A stretch of DNA of 64,000 bases from Lautropia dentalis (GTDB taxonomy: Bacteria; Pseudomonadota; Gammaproteobacteria; Burkholderiales; Burkholderiaceae_E). This document shows, in pieces, positions 35,601 through 50,600 of this stretch (its first letter is position 1; every line of letters starts with the position of its first letter). A program made the translations under genes and the position numbers. The stretch covers positions 1,023,008 through 1,087,007 of the forward strand of contig NZ_RRUE01000001.1 in assembly GCF_003892345.1 (NCBI RefSeq), written 5' to 3'. The notes beneath the pieces are model-generated. The model saw only the letters and a list, made by a program, of their open reading frames with translations. It did not search any database and was not told the origin of the DNA.

Positions 35601-38600
35601 CCGGCATGGTCGGCGAGCTGTACCTGGGCGGCATCGGCCTGGCGCGCGGCTATGTCGGCCGACCGGACCTCACGGCCGACCGCTTCGTGGCCAGTCCCTT
35701 CGGCCAGACCGGCGAGCGTCTCTACCGCACCGGCGATCTGGTGTGCTGGAACGCGCAGGGCCAGCTGGAATATCTGGGCCGCATCGATGAGCAGGTGAAA
35801 ATCCGCGGTTTTCGCGTGGAACTGGGCGAAGTGGCCGCACAGCTGCGCCGGCAGCCCGGTGTGCGCGAAGCCGTCGTGGTCGCACGCCAGACGCCGCGCG
35901 GCCTGCAGCTGGTGGGCTATGTTTCCCTGCAGGCCGGCAGCGCAGGAGAGGCCGTGCCGGCCACCGTACCGGGCGCAGGACTGGATACGGAATCTGCCCG
36001 CCTTCAGGACAGAACAGGTGTGGCGCAGCCCGGCCAGGAGACCGGGCATGGTGAGATGCGCGACACGGCAGCCACCCTGCGGCAGTCGCTGGCCGCCGTT
36101 CTCCCGGACTACATGGTGCCCTCCGTCATCATGGTGCTGCAGGCGCTGCCGCTCAACGCCAACGGCAAGATCGACCGCAAGGCGTTGCCCGAGCCGGTAT
36201 TCGATGCCGGTGATGCCTACGAAGCCCCTGAAGGCGAACTGGAAACGCAGCTCGCGCAACTGTGGGCTGAAGTGCTGGGTGTCGAACGTGTGGGCCGGCA
36301 GGACAATTTCTTTGAACTGGGCGGCCATTCGCTGCTGGCACTGACGCTGGTCGAGCGCATGCGGGCCGCGGGCATTCGCGCGCAGGTGCGCGAACTGTTC
36401 GAACAGCCCTTGCTGTCGGCCTTTGCCGATGCACTGGCACAGGCACAGGCCGCTGCGCTGGCCCGTGCCGAAGCGGGCGGGAACGCGGGTGAGGGCGCAG
36501 GAGAGGGCGCTTATGATGAAATCGCCATTCCCCCCAACGGTATTCCCGACGGCTGCACGCACATTACACCGGAGATGCTGCCGCTGGTGCAGCTCACGCA
36601 AGCCGAGATTGATTCGGTTGCGGGCCAGACGCCCGGTGGCATGGCCAACGTGCAGGACATCTACCCGCTGGCGCCGCTGCAGGAAGGGATGCTGTTCCAT
36701 CACCAGCTGCAGCAGGAAGGCGATGCCTATGTGACGCCGACGCTGCTGGCCTTTGACACACGCGAGCGGCTGGAGCGCTTCGTGGCCAGCCTGAACGAGG
36801 TGGTGGCCCGTCACGACATCCTGCGCACGGCCGTGCTGTGGGAGGGCCTGTCGAAGCCGGTGCAGGTGGTGAACCGCACGGCACGTGTTGAACTGGCCTG
36901 GGCCGATTTTTCTGAAACGGAAAAAACGCTTCCTGCCGGGAATGTTTTCCCGGTTTTCCCGACTGCGCCGGACAACGCCGGAAATGCCAGCGATGACATT
37001 CATGGAACAGGCGCGGCTGGCGCCACCTATGCCGGCGCTGTTACGGAAGACGATGTACTGGCCCGACTGGCACGCCTGACCGACCCGGCCCATCACCGGC
37101 TGGACGTGAGAAAGGCCCCCATGCTGCACCTGGTGGCCGTGGAAGACCCATTGCCACGTGTTCCATCCGGCTCCGCACTTTCCGGTGATTCCGCCCATGC
37201 CGGCACTGCCATTCAGGCGGCGTCGGCGCAGGAAAATGTTGCGACGCATGGTCGCTGGCTGCTGTCCGTGTCGCTGCACCACCTGATCAGCGATCACACC
37301 ACGCTGGAGCGTATCGTGCATGAAATCGGCCTGCTGCAGCAGGGCCGAAGCAGCGAACTGCCGCCGGTGGTGCCGTTCCGCAATTTCGTGGCGCAGGCCG
37401 TACTGGGCCGTGATGAAGCCGCCGAAGAGGTCTTCTTCCGCGACATGCTGGGCGACATCGAGGAAACGACCGCACCGTTCGGCCTGCTCGATGTGCAGGG
37501 CGATGGCAGCACGGTGGAAGAAATCCGTCACCCGCTGCCGACAGCGCTGTCTGCCAGCATCCGGCAGGTGGCGCGGGCGCAGGGCGTGAGCGCGGCGAGT
37601 GTCTTCCATCTGGCATGGGCCATGGTGCTGTCGGCCACCAGTGGGCAGTCGAGCCCGGTATTCGGCACGGTGCTGTTTGGCCGCATGGGTGGGGGCGAAG
37701 GCGCCGACAGCGCCATGGGCATGTTCATCAATTCGCTGCCCATTCGTATCGGCGCGGGCAGCCAGCCGGTGCGCGAGGCACTGAAGGCCACCCATGCGCG
37801 GCTGGTGGCGCTGCTGCGGCATGAGCACGCCAGCCTCGCACAGGCCCAGCGCTGCAGTGCCGTGCCGGCCGGTGCGCCGCTGTTCACGGCCATGCTGAAT
37901 TACCGCTATACCGGGCAGGCCGGTGTCGAGGAACTGCAGGCCCGTACCGGCATGCGCGTGCTGGGTGGCAAGGAACGCAGCAATTATCCGTTCAGTCTGT
38001 CCATCGATGACGATGGGCGCGCCCTGACGCTGGTTCCCCAGGTGGATGTGCGGATCGGCGCCCGGCGCGTGGCGGATTTGGTGCAGCAGGCCCTGCAGGT
38101 CCTGACGGATGCGCTGCAGCAGGCCACGCCGGTGGCCATCGATGCGCTGTCCGTGCTGCCCGGCCACGAGCGCGAGCGGCTGGCCCGCTGGGGCGGCAAT
38201 GCGCCCGTCTACAGTACCGAACGGCCCATTCACCGGCTCATCGAGGACCAGGTGGCACGCACGCCCGATGCCATTGCCCTGTGCTTCGAGGGTGAATCAC
38301 TGTCGTACCGGCAGCTCAACGAACGGGCCAACCGGCTGGCCCATCTGCTGCTGCACCGGGGCATGAAACCTGAGACGCGGGTGGGCGTGGCACTCGAGCG
38401 TTCCAGCGAGGTGGTGGTGGCCATGCTGGCCATCCTGAAGGCGGGCGGCGCCTATGTGCCGCTGGACCTGCAGTATCCCGCCGAACGCCTGGCCTGGATC
38501 ATGCAGGCCAGCGACATGCACGCGGTGATCAGCTCGCGTGCGCACCGGCAGCAGATGACCCATGCCGGGGTGGACGTGATCCTGCCGGAAGACATCGACT

Positions 38601-41600
38601 GGCAGCGGTACCCGGCAGATAACCCGGATGTTGCGCTGCATGGGGAAAACCTGGCCTACGTCATCTATACCTCCGGCTCCACCGGGGCGCCCAAGGGCGT
38701 GTCGGTGGCCCATGGCCCGCTGGCCATGCACATCCAGGCCATTGCCGACATTTTCGACATGCGGGCCGATGACCGGGCGCTGCACACCTTCTCGTTCAGC
38801 TTCGATGCCGCCGGTGACCTGTGGATCGTGCCGCTGATCCGCGGTGCCGGCGTCTGGATCACGCCGGACATCCTGCTGCAGACCGATGACCTCAAACAGC
38901 GCATCCAGCGGGACCGGCTGACGGTCATCAATCTTCCGCCCGCTTACGTGCGCCAGCTCTGCAACGACCTGCAGCCGGGCGAGCTGTCGGTGCGCGTGTG
39001 CATCGTCGGCGGCGAGGCCTTCGGTCGCGACGACTACCGCAATATCGTGCACAAGCTGCGGGCCGAGCGTGTGGTCAACGCCTACGGGCCGACCGAAACC
39101 ATCATTGCCACCAGCATGTGCGTCTGGCAGCAGGGTGAACGCGAAAGCGAACGGGCGCTGTACATGCCCATCGGCAATCCGGTCGGCAGCCGGCGTGTGC
39201 ACATTCTGGACGAACAGCTGCGGCACGTGCCCGTGGGGGTGGCGGGCGAGCTGTATGTGGGTGGCATCGGCCTGGCGCGGGGCTATCTGGGGCGCCCCGA
39301 CCTCAGCAGCGACCGTTTCGTGGCCGATCCGTTCAGCCAGAACGGCGCGCGCCTCTATCGCACCGGCGATCTGGTGAAATGGAACGAACAGGGCCAGCTG
39401 GAATATCTGGCCCGGATCGACCATCAGGTGAAGGTGCGCGGCTACCGTGTCGAGCTGGGCGAGATCGAAAGCCGCCTCGCCGACATCGATGCCGTCCGGG
39501 AAGCCGTCGTCACGATCGTGCCGGCTGCCGGCGGCGCCCAGCTGGTGGCCTACGTGGCTGCACAGCCGGGGGCACTGCTGGATGCCCGTGACCTGAAGGC
39601 GCAGCTGGCCCGGGTGCTGCCCGACTACATGGTGCCGTCGGCCATCATGGTGCTGGAGGCACTGCCGCTCAACGCCAACGGCAAGATCGACCGCAAGGCG
39701 CTGCCCGCACCGGTATTCGATGCCGGCGATGCCTACGAAGCCCCCGAAGGCGAACTGGAAACGCAGCTCGCGCAACTGTGGGCCGAAGTGCTGGGCGTCG
39801 AACGCGTGGGCCGTAGCAGCAATTTCTTCGAGCTGGGAGGCCATTCACTGCTGGCACTGACGCTGGTCGAGCGCATGCGGGCCGCGGGCATTCGCGCGCA
39901 GGTGCGCGAACTGTTCGAACAGCCCGTGCTGTCGGCCTTTGCCGATGCGCTGGTACAGGCGCAGGCCGCTGCGCTGGCCCGTGCCGAAGCGGGTGAGAGT
40001 GCGGGTGAGGGCGCAGGAAAGGGTGCGGCCTATGGGAATATTGCCATCCCGCCCAAGGGCATTCCGGACGGCTGCACGCACATCACGCCGGAGATGCTGC
40101 CGCTGGTGCAGCTCACGCAGGCCGACATCGTCACGGTGGCCGCACAGGTACCGGGTGGCATGGCCAATGTGCAGGATATCTACCCGCTGGCGCCGCTGCA
40201 GGAAGGGATGCTGTTCCACCACCAGCTGCAGCAGGAGGGCGATGCCTATGTCACGCCGACGCTGTTGGCCTTCGATACGCGCGAGCGGCTGGAACGCTTC
40301 GTGGCCAGCCTGAACGAGGTGGTGGCGCGTCACGACATCCTGCGCACGGCCGTGCTGTGGGAGGGGCTGTCGAAACCGGTGCAGGTGGTGAACCGCACGG
40401 CACGCGTCGAACTGATGTGGGCCGATTTTTCTGAAACGGAAAAGGCGCTTACTGCCGGGAATGTTTCCCCGGTTTCGCCGGACAATGCCGGAAATGCCAT
40501 CGGCGGCATTCATGGCACTGGCTCTGCTGACGCCGCTCACGCCGGCGCCGGCACGGAAGACGATGTACTGGCCCGGCTGACGCGCCTGACCGACCCGGCC
40601 CATCACCGGCTGGACGTGAGAAAGGCTCCATTGCTGCATCTGGTGGCCGTGGAAGACCCATCGCCACGCGTTCCATCCGGCACCGCACTTTCCGGTGATT
40701 CCGCCCATGCCGGCAGTGACGTTCAGGATGCATCGGTGCAGGGAAATGTCGCGACGCGTGGTCGCTGGCTGCTGTCCGTGTCGCTGCACCACCTGATCAG
40801 CGACCACACCACGCTGGAACGGATGGTGCACGAGATCGGCCTGCTGCAGCAGGGCCGAAGCAGCGAACTGCCGCCGGTGGTGCCGTTCCGCAATTTCGTG
40901 GCACAGGCCGTGCTGGGCCGCGACGAAACTGCCGAAGAGGCTTTCTTCCGCGACATGCTGGGCGACATCGAAGAGACGACGGCCCCCTTTGGCATGCTCG
41001 ATGTGCAGGGCGACGGCAGCGGCGTGGAAGCGCTGAAGCAGCCGGTGCCCGCAGCACTGTCGGCGCAGATCCGGCAGGTGGCCCGTGCGCAGGGCGTGAG
41101 TGCGGCGAGTGTCTTCCACCTGGCATGGGCCATGGTGCTGTCGGCCACCAGCGGACAGCGCAGCCCGGTGTTCGGCACGGTGCTGTTCGGCCGGATGGGA
41201 GGCGTGGCCGGTGCAGACGATGCCATGGGCATGTTCATCAATACCCTGCCGGTGCGCATCGACGTGGGGCGGGAGACCGCAGGCGAAGCGCTGAGGCGCA
41301 CGCATGCGCGGCTGACGGCGCTGCTGAGGCACGAACATGCCAGCCTTGCCCGCGCCCAGCGTTGCAGCGGCGTGCCTGCTTCGGCACCGCTGTTCACCGC
41401 CATGCTGAACTATCGCTACATCAGCCAGACCGGCGCGGATGCCGTGCAGGCCTGGGAAGGCATGGCGGTTCTGGGGGGGCAGGAGCGCAGCAATTATCCG
41501 TTCGACGTGTCGGTGGATGATGCCGGCGAAGGTTTCGTGCTGGACGTACAGGTCGACCGCCAGATCGGTGCCGGCCGGATCGCGGGCTATCTGCAGCAGG

Positions 41601-44600
41601 CGCTGGCACAGCTGGTCGATGCAGCCGTCAGCGCCCGCGCGCAGCCGCTGGGCAGCCTGTCGGTACTGACGGCGGAAGAAATGCAGAAACTGGCCATGCT
41701 GGGGCAGGGCGCGAACAGTGCCGATGGCGTGAAGGCTGCGGTTGATGCGGACGATGCAGATGGCCTGCACGCATTTGCCTTCCGCCGTTTCGAGGTCCAT
41801 GCAGCCGAACGGCCCAATGCCGTGGCCCTGGTATTCGAGGGTCCGGCACTGAGCTATGGCGAGGTCAATGCCCGCGCCAACCGGATCGCCCATGCGCTGA
41901 TCGCCCACGGCGTGGGCGTGGACACACGCGTCGGCATGGCGGTGGAACGCTCACCCGAGATGATCATCGGCCTGCTCGCCATCCACAAGGCAGGCGCAGC
42001 CTACGTGCCGCTTGATCCCGCCTACCCGGCGGACCGTCTGGTGCACATGATGCAGGACAGCGGCCTGCGCTGGGTGCTGACGCAGACGCATCTTAAAAAT
42101 GCGCTGCCGAAGGTGGCGGGCGTCGAGCTGCTGGATATTGCCGCGCTGGAACGTGAAGACGGCACAGTGTTCAGCAGGGCTATCGGGTCACCGTCAGAGA
42201 ACGGCAGTGAAGCCGGACGTCCGAATGGGGAAGATGCGTTCAGTGGGATAGATTCGCCCAGCAAAAAGGCTGCTTCCGGCGAGAAAGCTACGCTCAGCGA
42301 AAACCCGTCTGTACCATTTGCCCCGGACGGCCTGGCCTATGTGATCTACACCTCCGGTTCGACCGGTACGCCAAAAGGAGTGGGCATCAGCCATCGTGCG
42401 CTTGCGGGCCACTGCGACGCAGCCATGGCGCGTCTGGGTCTGAGCGAGGCAGACCGGGTGCTGCAGTTCTCGACGGTGAATTTCGATGCATTCGTCGATC
42501 AGGTGTTTGCCCCGCTGGCCGCGGGTGCCAGCCTGGTGATTCGTGGCCAGGATGTGTGGGACAGCAGCACGCTGCATCAGCGGCTGCTGGCCGACGGTAT
42601 TACGGTGCTGGACCTGACCACGGCCCATGCCTCCGTGCTGGTGCAGGACCTTGCCCGTCGTGGCGTGAAGGACTTCGGCCGGTTGCGGCAGCTTCAGGTG
42701 GGGGGTGAAGCCATGTCGCCCGGCTTGCTGCGCATCTGGCACGATGCCGGCATGGCGCATGTCCGGTTGCTGAACCTGTATGGCCCGACCGAGGCGGTGG
42801 TGACCGCAACGGCACAGGACTGCATACTGCCTGCACAGGCGGAGGACCCAGAGCATGCGCAGGCGCAGGATGCAGCGTATGGGCAGGGCCAGGACAAGGC
42901 ACGGGTGTCCCAGCCCCCGCAGGTGCCGATTGGGCGGCCGCTGAACGGCCGGCAGCTGTATGTGCTGGATGATGCGCTCAATCCGGTGCCGGAAGGCGTT
43001 GCAGGCGAACTGTACATCGGCGGTGAGCTGCTGGCGCGTGGTTACGTGAACCAGCCGGAACTGACGGCCGAACGTTTCATCGCCAATCCGTTTGCCGGCA
43101 TCGATGGCACCGACGGTGAAGCGGGCACGGATATCGCGTGCGAAACCGACGGCGCCGTGACGGTTGGCGCAGGCACTGGCGCGGGCAGCCGCCTGTATCG
43201 CACCGGTGATATCGTGCGCTGGAATGCACAGGGTCAGCTGGAATATCTGGGCCGTGCCGACGAGCAGGTGAAGGTACGCGGGTTCCGTGTCGAGCTGGGC
43301 GAGGTGGAGGCGCAGCTTCTCAAGCAGCCCGGCGTGCGCGAAGCCGTGGTGGTGGCGCGTGAGACTCCACAAGGCACGCAGCTGGCCGGCTATGTGTCGG
43401 GCCATGCTGGCCAGAACCTGGATGGTTCCGTACTGCGCCAGGCACTGAAAGCGGTATTGCCGGATTACATGGTGCCGCCCGCCATCATGGTGCTGGACGC
43501 GCTGCCGCTCAACGCCAATGGCAAGATCGACCGCAAGGCGCTGCCCGCGCCGGTATTCGATGCCGGCGATGCCTACGAAGCGCCTGAAGGCGAACTGGAA
43601 ATGCAGCTTGCGCAACTGTGGGCCGACGTGCTGGGCGTCGAACGTGTAGGCCGCAGCAGCAATTTCTTCGAACTGGGCGGCCATTCACTGCTGGCACTGA
43701 TGCTGGTCGAGCGCATGCGGGCCGCAGGCATTCGCGCGCAGGTGCGTGAGCTGTTCGAACAGCCCGTGCTGTCGGCCTTTGCCGATGCACTGGCACAGGC
43801 ACAGGCCGCTGCGCTGGCCCGTGCCGAAGCGGGCGAGATCGTGGGTGAGGGCGCTTATGGCGACATTGTCATCCCGCCCAACGGCATTCCGGCCGGCTGC
43901 ACGCACATTACACCGGACATGCTGCCGCTGGTGCAGCTCACGCAGGCCGACATCGACACGGTGGCCGCACAGGTACCGGGTGGCATGGCCAACGTGCAGG
44001 ACATCTACCCGCTGGCGCCGCTGCAGGAAGGGATGCTGTTCCATCACCAGCTGCAGCAGGAGGGTGATGCCTATGTGACACCGACGCTGCTGGCCTTCGA
44101 TACGCGCGAGCGCTTGGAGCGCTTCGTGGCCAGCCTGAACGAGGTGGTGGCGCGACACGACATCCTGCGCACGGCGGTGCTGTGGGAGGGCCTGTCGAAG
44201 CCGGTGCAGGTGGTGAACCGGCAGGCGCATGTCGTGCTGGAATGGCCCGACATCGACAATGCGGTGCCTGCCGATGCAGTTGCACATCCAGATGCAGCAG
44301 CAGACACGGGTGCTGTTGCCGTTTCTGATGTCCGCACCCAGCTGGAAAGCCTGATCGACCCGACGGGCCACCGCATCGATGTGCGCAGGGCACCGATGAT
44401 CCGGCTGCTGGCCGCGCAGGATGCCGCCAACGACCGCTGGCTGCTGCAGCTGGCCTCGCACCACCTGATCAGCGATCACACCACGCTGGAGCGCATGGTG
44501 CACGAAATCGGCCTGCTGCAGCAGGGCCGAAGCAGCGAACTGCCGCCGGTGGTGCCATTCCGCAACTTCGTGGCACAGGCCGTGCTGGGTGCCGACGAGG

Positions 44601-47600
44601 CCGCACACGAAGCCTTCTTCACCGGCATGCTGGGCGACATCGAAGAGACGACTGCTCCGTTCGGCATTCTCGACGTGATGGGTGATGGCAGCACGGTGGA
44701 AGAAATCCACCATCCGCTGCCGGCAGACCTGTCGGCACGGATACGGCAGGTGGCGCGTGCACAGGGTGTGAGCGCTGCCAGCGTCTTCCATCTGGCCTGG
44801 GCGCTGGTACTGTCGGCCACGAGCGGGCAGAACAGTCCCGTCTTCGGCACGGTGCTGTTCGGCCGGATGGGCGGTGTGGCCGGTGCCGACCAGGCCATGG
44901 GCATGTTCATCAACACGCTGCCGGTGCGCATCGATGTGGGCCGGGCCTCGGCACAGGAAGCACTGAAAGCCACGCATGGCCGGCTGGCAGCCCTGCTGAA
45001 GCACGAGCATGCCAGTCTGGCGCTTGCACAGCGCTGCAGTCGCGTGCCGGCGGGTGCCCCGCTGTTCACAGCCCTGCTGAATTACCGCTACATGACGCCG
45101 GACAGCCATGCCGACGGGCAGGATCAGGCCTGGGCCGGCATGAGCGTGCTGGGCGGAGAAGAGCGTACCAATTATCCGTTCGACCTTTCGGTGGATGAAA
45201 CGGGCGATGGTTTCACGCTGGTGCCGCAGATCGATCTGCGCATCGGTGCGGCGCGTATGGCAGGGTACATGCAGCAGGCGGTGGAAGCGCTGGTGCAGTG
45301 TCTCGAGCGTGGTGAAACACGCCCGCTGGCTGAGTTGTCGGTGCTGCCGCAAGGGGAGGCGCAGCGGCTGGCCGTGTTGGGGCAAGGCGCGAATAGTGCC
45401 GATGGAGCGAAGGCTGCCGTTGATGCGTACGATGCAGATGGCCTGCACGCATTTGCCTTCCGCCGCTTCGAAGCCCATACGGCCGAACGGCCCGATGCCG
45501 TAGCCCTGGTGTTCGAGGGGCAGTCGCTGAGCTACGCCGAAGTCAACGCCAGTGCCAACCGGATCGCCCATGCGCTGATTGCGCACGGCGTGGGCGCAGA
45601 CATGCGCGTTGGCATTGCGGTGGAACGCTCGCCGGAGATGATCATCGGCCTGCTGGCCATCCAGAAGGCGGGGGGGGCCTACGTACCGCTGGACCCGGCT
45701 TACCCGGCAGACCGTCTGGTGCACATGATGCAGGACAGCGGCCTGCGCTGGGTGCTGACGCAGGCACATCTGCAAAATGCGCTGCCGAGGGTGGAGGGTG
45801 TCGGGCTGCTGGATATCGCGGAAATCGGGAAAGATGCGTCCAGCGAAAACCCGTTCGTGACACTTGCCCCCGACAGCCTGGCCTACGTGATCTACACCTC
45901 GGGCTCCACCGGCATGCCCAAGGGTGTGGCCATCAGCCATGCTGCACTGGCGGCCCATGCCGAAGTATCCATCGGCTTCTTTGGGCTGACGGCTGCCGAG
46001 CGCATGCTGCAGTTCTCGACGATGAACTTCGATGGCTTTGTCGAACAGGTGTTCGGCCCGCTGAGCGCCGGGGCGAGCATCGTGATTCGCGGGCGGGACA
46101 TCTGGGACAGCCAGACCTTCCACGAGCACATGCTGGCCGATGGCATCACGGTGGTGGACCTGACTACCGCCTACTGGTCACTGCTGGTGCAGGATTTTGC
46201 CCAGCGGGGTGTTAAGGACTACGGCCGGCTGCGGCAGGTGCACGCGGGCGGTGAGGCCATGCCACCGGAAGTGATCGGTGCATGGCGCCGTGCCGGGATG
46301 CAGCACATCCGGCTGCTCAACACCTATGGTCCGACGGAAGCGACGGTGACAGCGGTGGTGCAGGACTGCGCACCCTACGTAAACGGAGAGCTGCCGCTGC
46401 CGGTGCAGATGCCGATTGGTGAGGTACTGCCGGGCCGGCAGGTGCACGTGCTGGACGGCAACCTGAACCCGGTGCCGATGGGCGTGGCGGGAGAACTGTA
46501 CATCGGCGGCGAGCTGCTGGCGCGCGGCTATGTGAACCGGCCGGAGCTGACGGCCGAGCGGTTCATTGCCAATCCGTTTGTTGATGACTTCGCGCAGTCT
46601 CAGCAGGTTCAGGGGGCAGAAGGCCAGGGCACTATTCATGGAATCAGCAGCCGTCTGTACCGTACCGGCGACATCGTGCGCTGGAACGAACGGGGTCAGC
46701 TGGAGTATCTGGGCCGCATCGACGACCAGATCAAGGTGCGTGGTTTCCGCGTGGAGCTGGGCGAGGTGGAATCGCAGCTGCTCAAACTGCCCGGCGTGCG
46801 CGAAGCCGTGGTGGTGGCACGCGAAACGGCGCAGGGTACGCAGCTGGCGGGTTATGTGTCCGGGTATTCTGCTGCGGGTATCGGTGCGACGGATGCAACC
46901 GGAGCAACGGACGCAACTGGTACAACGGGCACAACCGGTGCAACCGGTGCAACGACCGCAACGGCTTCAACCGCCGCAGCACACACAGCCGGTTTGCCTG
47001 ACCCGTCCAGTGAGGAATACCCCGGGCAGAAGCTGGATGGCTCCATCTTGCGACAGGCTTTGAAGGCGGTACTGCCGGATTACATGGTGCCGTCCGTCAT
47101 CATGGTGCTGGATACGCTGCCGCTCAACACCAACGGCAAGATCGACCGCAAGGCACTACCCGCGCCGGTATTCGATGCCGGAGAAGCGTATGAGGCCCCC
47201 GAAGGCGAGCTGGAAACGCAGCTTGCACAGCTCTGGGCCAATGTGCTGGGTGTCGAATGCGTAGGCCGCAGCAGCAATTTCTTCGAACTGGGTGGCCATT
47301 CACTGCTGGCGCTGACGCTGGTCGAGCGCATGCGAGCCGCGGGCATTCGCGCGCAGGTGCGCGAACTGTTCGAACAGCCCGTGCTGTCGGCCTTCGCCGA
47401 TGCACTGGCACAGGCGCAGGCCGCTGCGCTGGCCCGTGCCGAAGGGGGCGGGAATGCGGGTGAGGGCGCAGGAGAGGGCGCTTATGGTGAAATCGCCATC
47501 CCGCCCAACGGTATTCGGGCCGGCTGCACGCACATCACGCCGGACATGCTGTCGCTGGTGCAGCTCACGCAGGCCGAGATTGATTCGGTTGCGGGCCAGA

Positions 47601-50600
47601 CGCCCGGTGGCATGGCCAACGTGCAGGACATCTACCCGCTGGCGCCGCTGCAGGAAGGGATGCTGTTCCACCACCAGTTGCAGCAGGAAGGCGATGCCTA
47701 TGTGACGCCGACGCTGCTGGCCTTCGACACACGCGAGCGGCTGGAACGTTTCGTGGCCAGCCTGAACGAGGTGGTGGTCCGTCACGACATCCTGCGCACG
47801 GCTGTGCTGTGGGAAGGATTGTCGAAGCCGGTGCAGGTGGTGAACCGGCAGGCGCAGGTGGCGCTGGAATGGCCAGGCATCGGTAGTACGGGTGCCAGCG
47901 CGCACACGCCTTCGGACGTACCAGCAGGTGCCGGCAAATCCGAAGGCGCAGATGAGTATCTGGTGACGAAAGCATTACCGAATGCAGATGTACACCAGCG
48001 TACAGATGTCACCGCAGATGCGGGGGCCGTTGCCGTCCCTGATGTCCGCGCACAGCTGGAAAGCCTGATCGACCCGACGCGCCACCGCATCGACGTGCGC
48101 AGCGCGCCGATGATCCGGCTGTTGGCTGCGCAGGATGAAAAAAACAGCCGCTGGCTGCTGCAGTTGGCCTTCCATCATCTGATCAGTGATCACACCACGC
48201 TGGAACGCATCGTGCACGAGATCGGCCTGCTGCAGCAGGGCCGAAGCAGCGCGCTGCCGCCCGTCGTGCCGTTCCGCAACTTCGTGGCCCAGGCGGTGCT
48301 GGCACGTGATGATGCCGCACACGAGGCATTCTTCCAGCAGATGCTGGGCAGCGTGCAGGAAACGACGGCGCCGTTCGGCCTGCTGGACGTACAGGGGGGC
48401 GGCGCGCAGTTCAATGAACATCACGAGCGCCTGTCCGATGACTTGTCTGCACGTATCCGCGCCATGGCCCGCCAGCAGGGCGTCAGCGCGGCCAGCGTGT
48501 TCCATCTGGCCTGGGCCATGCTGGTGTCGGCCACCAGCGGGCAGGGCAGTCCGGTGTTCGGCACGGTGCTGTTTGGCCGGATGACCGGCGCCGAAGGGGT
48601 GGACAGTGCCATGGGCATGTTCATCAACACGCTGCCGGTTCGGCTGCGTCTCGATCACCAGAGCGTGGCCCGGGCGCTGGCCCATACGCACGACGTGCTG
48701 GCCGCGCTGTTGCGCCATGAAATGGCACCGCTGGCCATGGCCCAGCGCTGTGCCGACCTGCCATCCGGCTCGCCCCTCTTTACCGCGCTGATCAATTACC
48801 GTCACGACAGCGCCGGTGAGGACGGCGCCGATGCGGGCTGGGAAGGCGTGCGGGTCCTGTCGGAAGAGGAACGCACGAATTATCCGTTCAGCCTCGCCGT
48901 CAACGATCCCGCACGTGGTGCCTTTGGCCTGTCGATGCAGATCGATGGTCCGGTCAGTGCGCAGCGCATCAGCACGTATCTGGTGCGGCTGCTGGAGACA
49001 CTGCTGGATGCGCTGGCATCCTCTCCCGGTGCACCGCTGGAATCCCTCACCGTGGTGACGCCGACAGAAGAGGCGCAGCTGCTGCAGTGGGGGGTGAATG
49101 CCGAACGGCATCCCTTCACCTGCCCGGTACATGAACTGATCGCGCAGCAGGCACAGGCGCGACCCGACAGGACCGCGCTGGTGTTCGGCGCGCAGCGCAT
49201 GAGCTATGGAGAGCTGAATGCGTGCGCCAACCAGCTGGCCCGTCATCTGCTGGCGCAGGGCGTTCAGCGTGACGACCGGGTGGGCATTGCGGCGGAGCGC
49301 TCGCTGGACATGCTGGTGGGCCTGCTGGCCATCATGAAGACGGGGGCCGCCTATGTGCCGCTGGAGCCCACCCTGCCGGCCGACCGTCTGCAGTACATGA
49401 TCGAAGACAGCAGATTGCAGCTGCTGGTGCTGCAGCCGAAATTCAGGAACGACCTGCGCGCTGCCCTGCCTGCGTCCGGCAATATCCGCATGGTGCTGCT
49501 GGATGGAACGGACTGGGCGCAGGCATCCACGGAAAATCCGTCGGTGCCGGTGCACCGTAACGGACTGGCCTACGTGATGTACACCTCGGGCTCCACCGGC
49601 AAACCGAAGGGCGTGGGCAACCGGCACGTGTCGCTGTTCAACCAGCTGGTCTGGATGGAGGCGCTTTTCCAGTCAGGCGGCAACGATGTGGTGCTGCAGA
49701 AAACGCCGTACAGTTTCGATGTGTCGCTGCTGGAACTGTTCTGGCCCCTGACGAATGGTTCGACGCTGGTCATTGCAGCGCCCGGTGATCATCGCGACCC
49801 CGCACGGCTCATGGATGTGATCAGGACGCATGGTGTCACGACCATCCATTTCGTGCCGTCGATGCTGCAGGCGTTCATGGCGCACGACGTGGCTGCGCAT
49901 TGCGCCAGCCTGAAGCGCATCATCTGCATCGGCGAGGCATTGCCGGCCTCGGTCACGCATGATGTGCTGCAGCGTCTGCCGCAGGTGGATCTCTACAACA
50001 TGTATGGTCCCACCGAGGCAGCCATCGATGTCACCAGCTGGCTGTGCCGGCCCGATGACGTGCTGAATGTGCCCATCGGGCGCCCCGTGTCCGATACCCG
50101 GGCCTATGTGCTGGACGCCGCGCTGCGACTGGTGCCGCAGGGCACGATGGGTGAGCTGTATCTGGGCGGCATTTCGCTGGCACGGGGCTATGTGAACCGG
50201 CCGGACCTGACGGCCGAGCGCTTCGTGGCCAGCCCGTTCGGCGAGGGCGGCGAGCGGCTCTACCGCACCGGGGACCTGGTGCGCTGGAATGACGCAGGCC
50301 AGCTGGAATATCTGGGCCGCATCGACGAACAGGTGAAGGTGCGGGGCTTTCGCATCGAGCTGGGCGAGGTGGAGGCGCAGCTGCTGCAGGTGCCGGGCGT
50401 ACGCGAGGCGGTGGTGGTGGCACGCGGTACGGCGCAGGGCACCCAGCTGGTCGGTTATGTGTCCGGTCTGTCCGCGGGCAGTGCCGGGGCATCGTCCCGT
50501 GAGGCAGCGGATGCAGCATCGGATGCAAATGGGCGCGATGATGAACTCGACGGGGCAGATATTCGCCAGCGTCTGAAGGCCGCACTGCCCGATTACATGG

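Noticed and set aside
46884-46980. CRISPR-like array from the short codon repeats
   Set aside because: The repeats are degenerate codon repeats within a gene, without spacer/repeat structure or cas genes.
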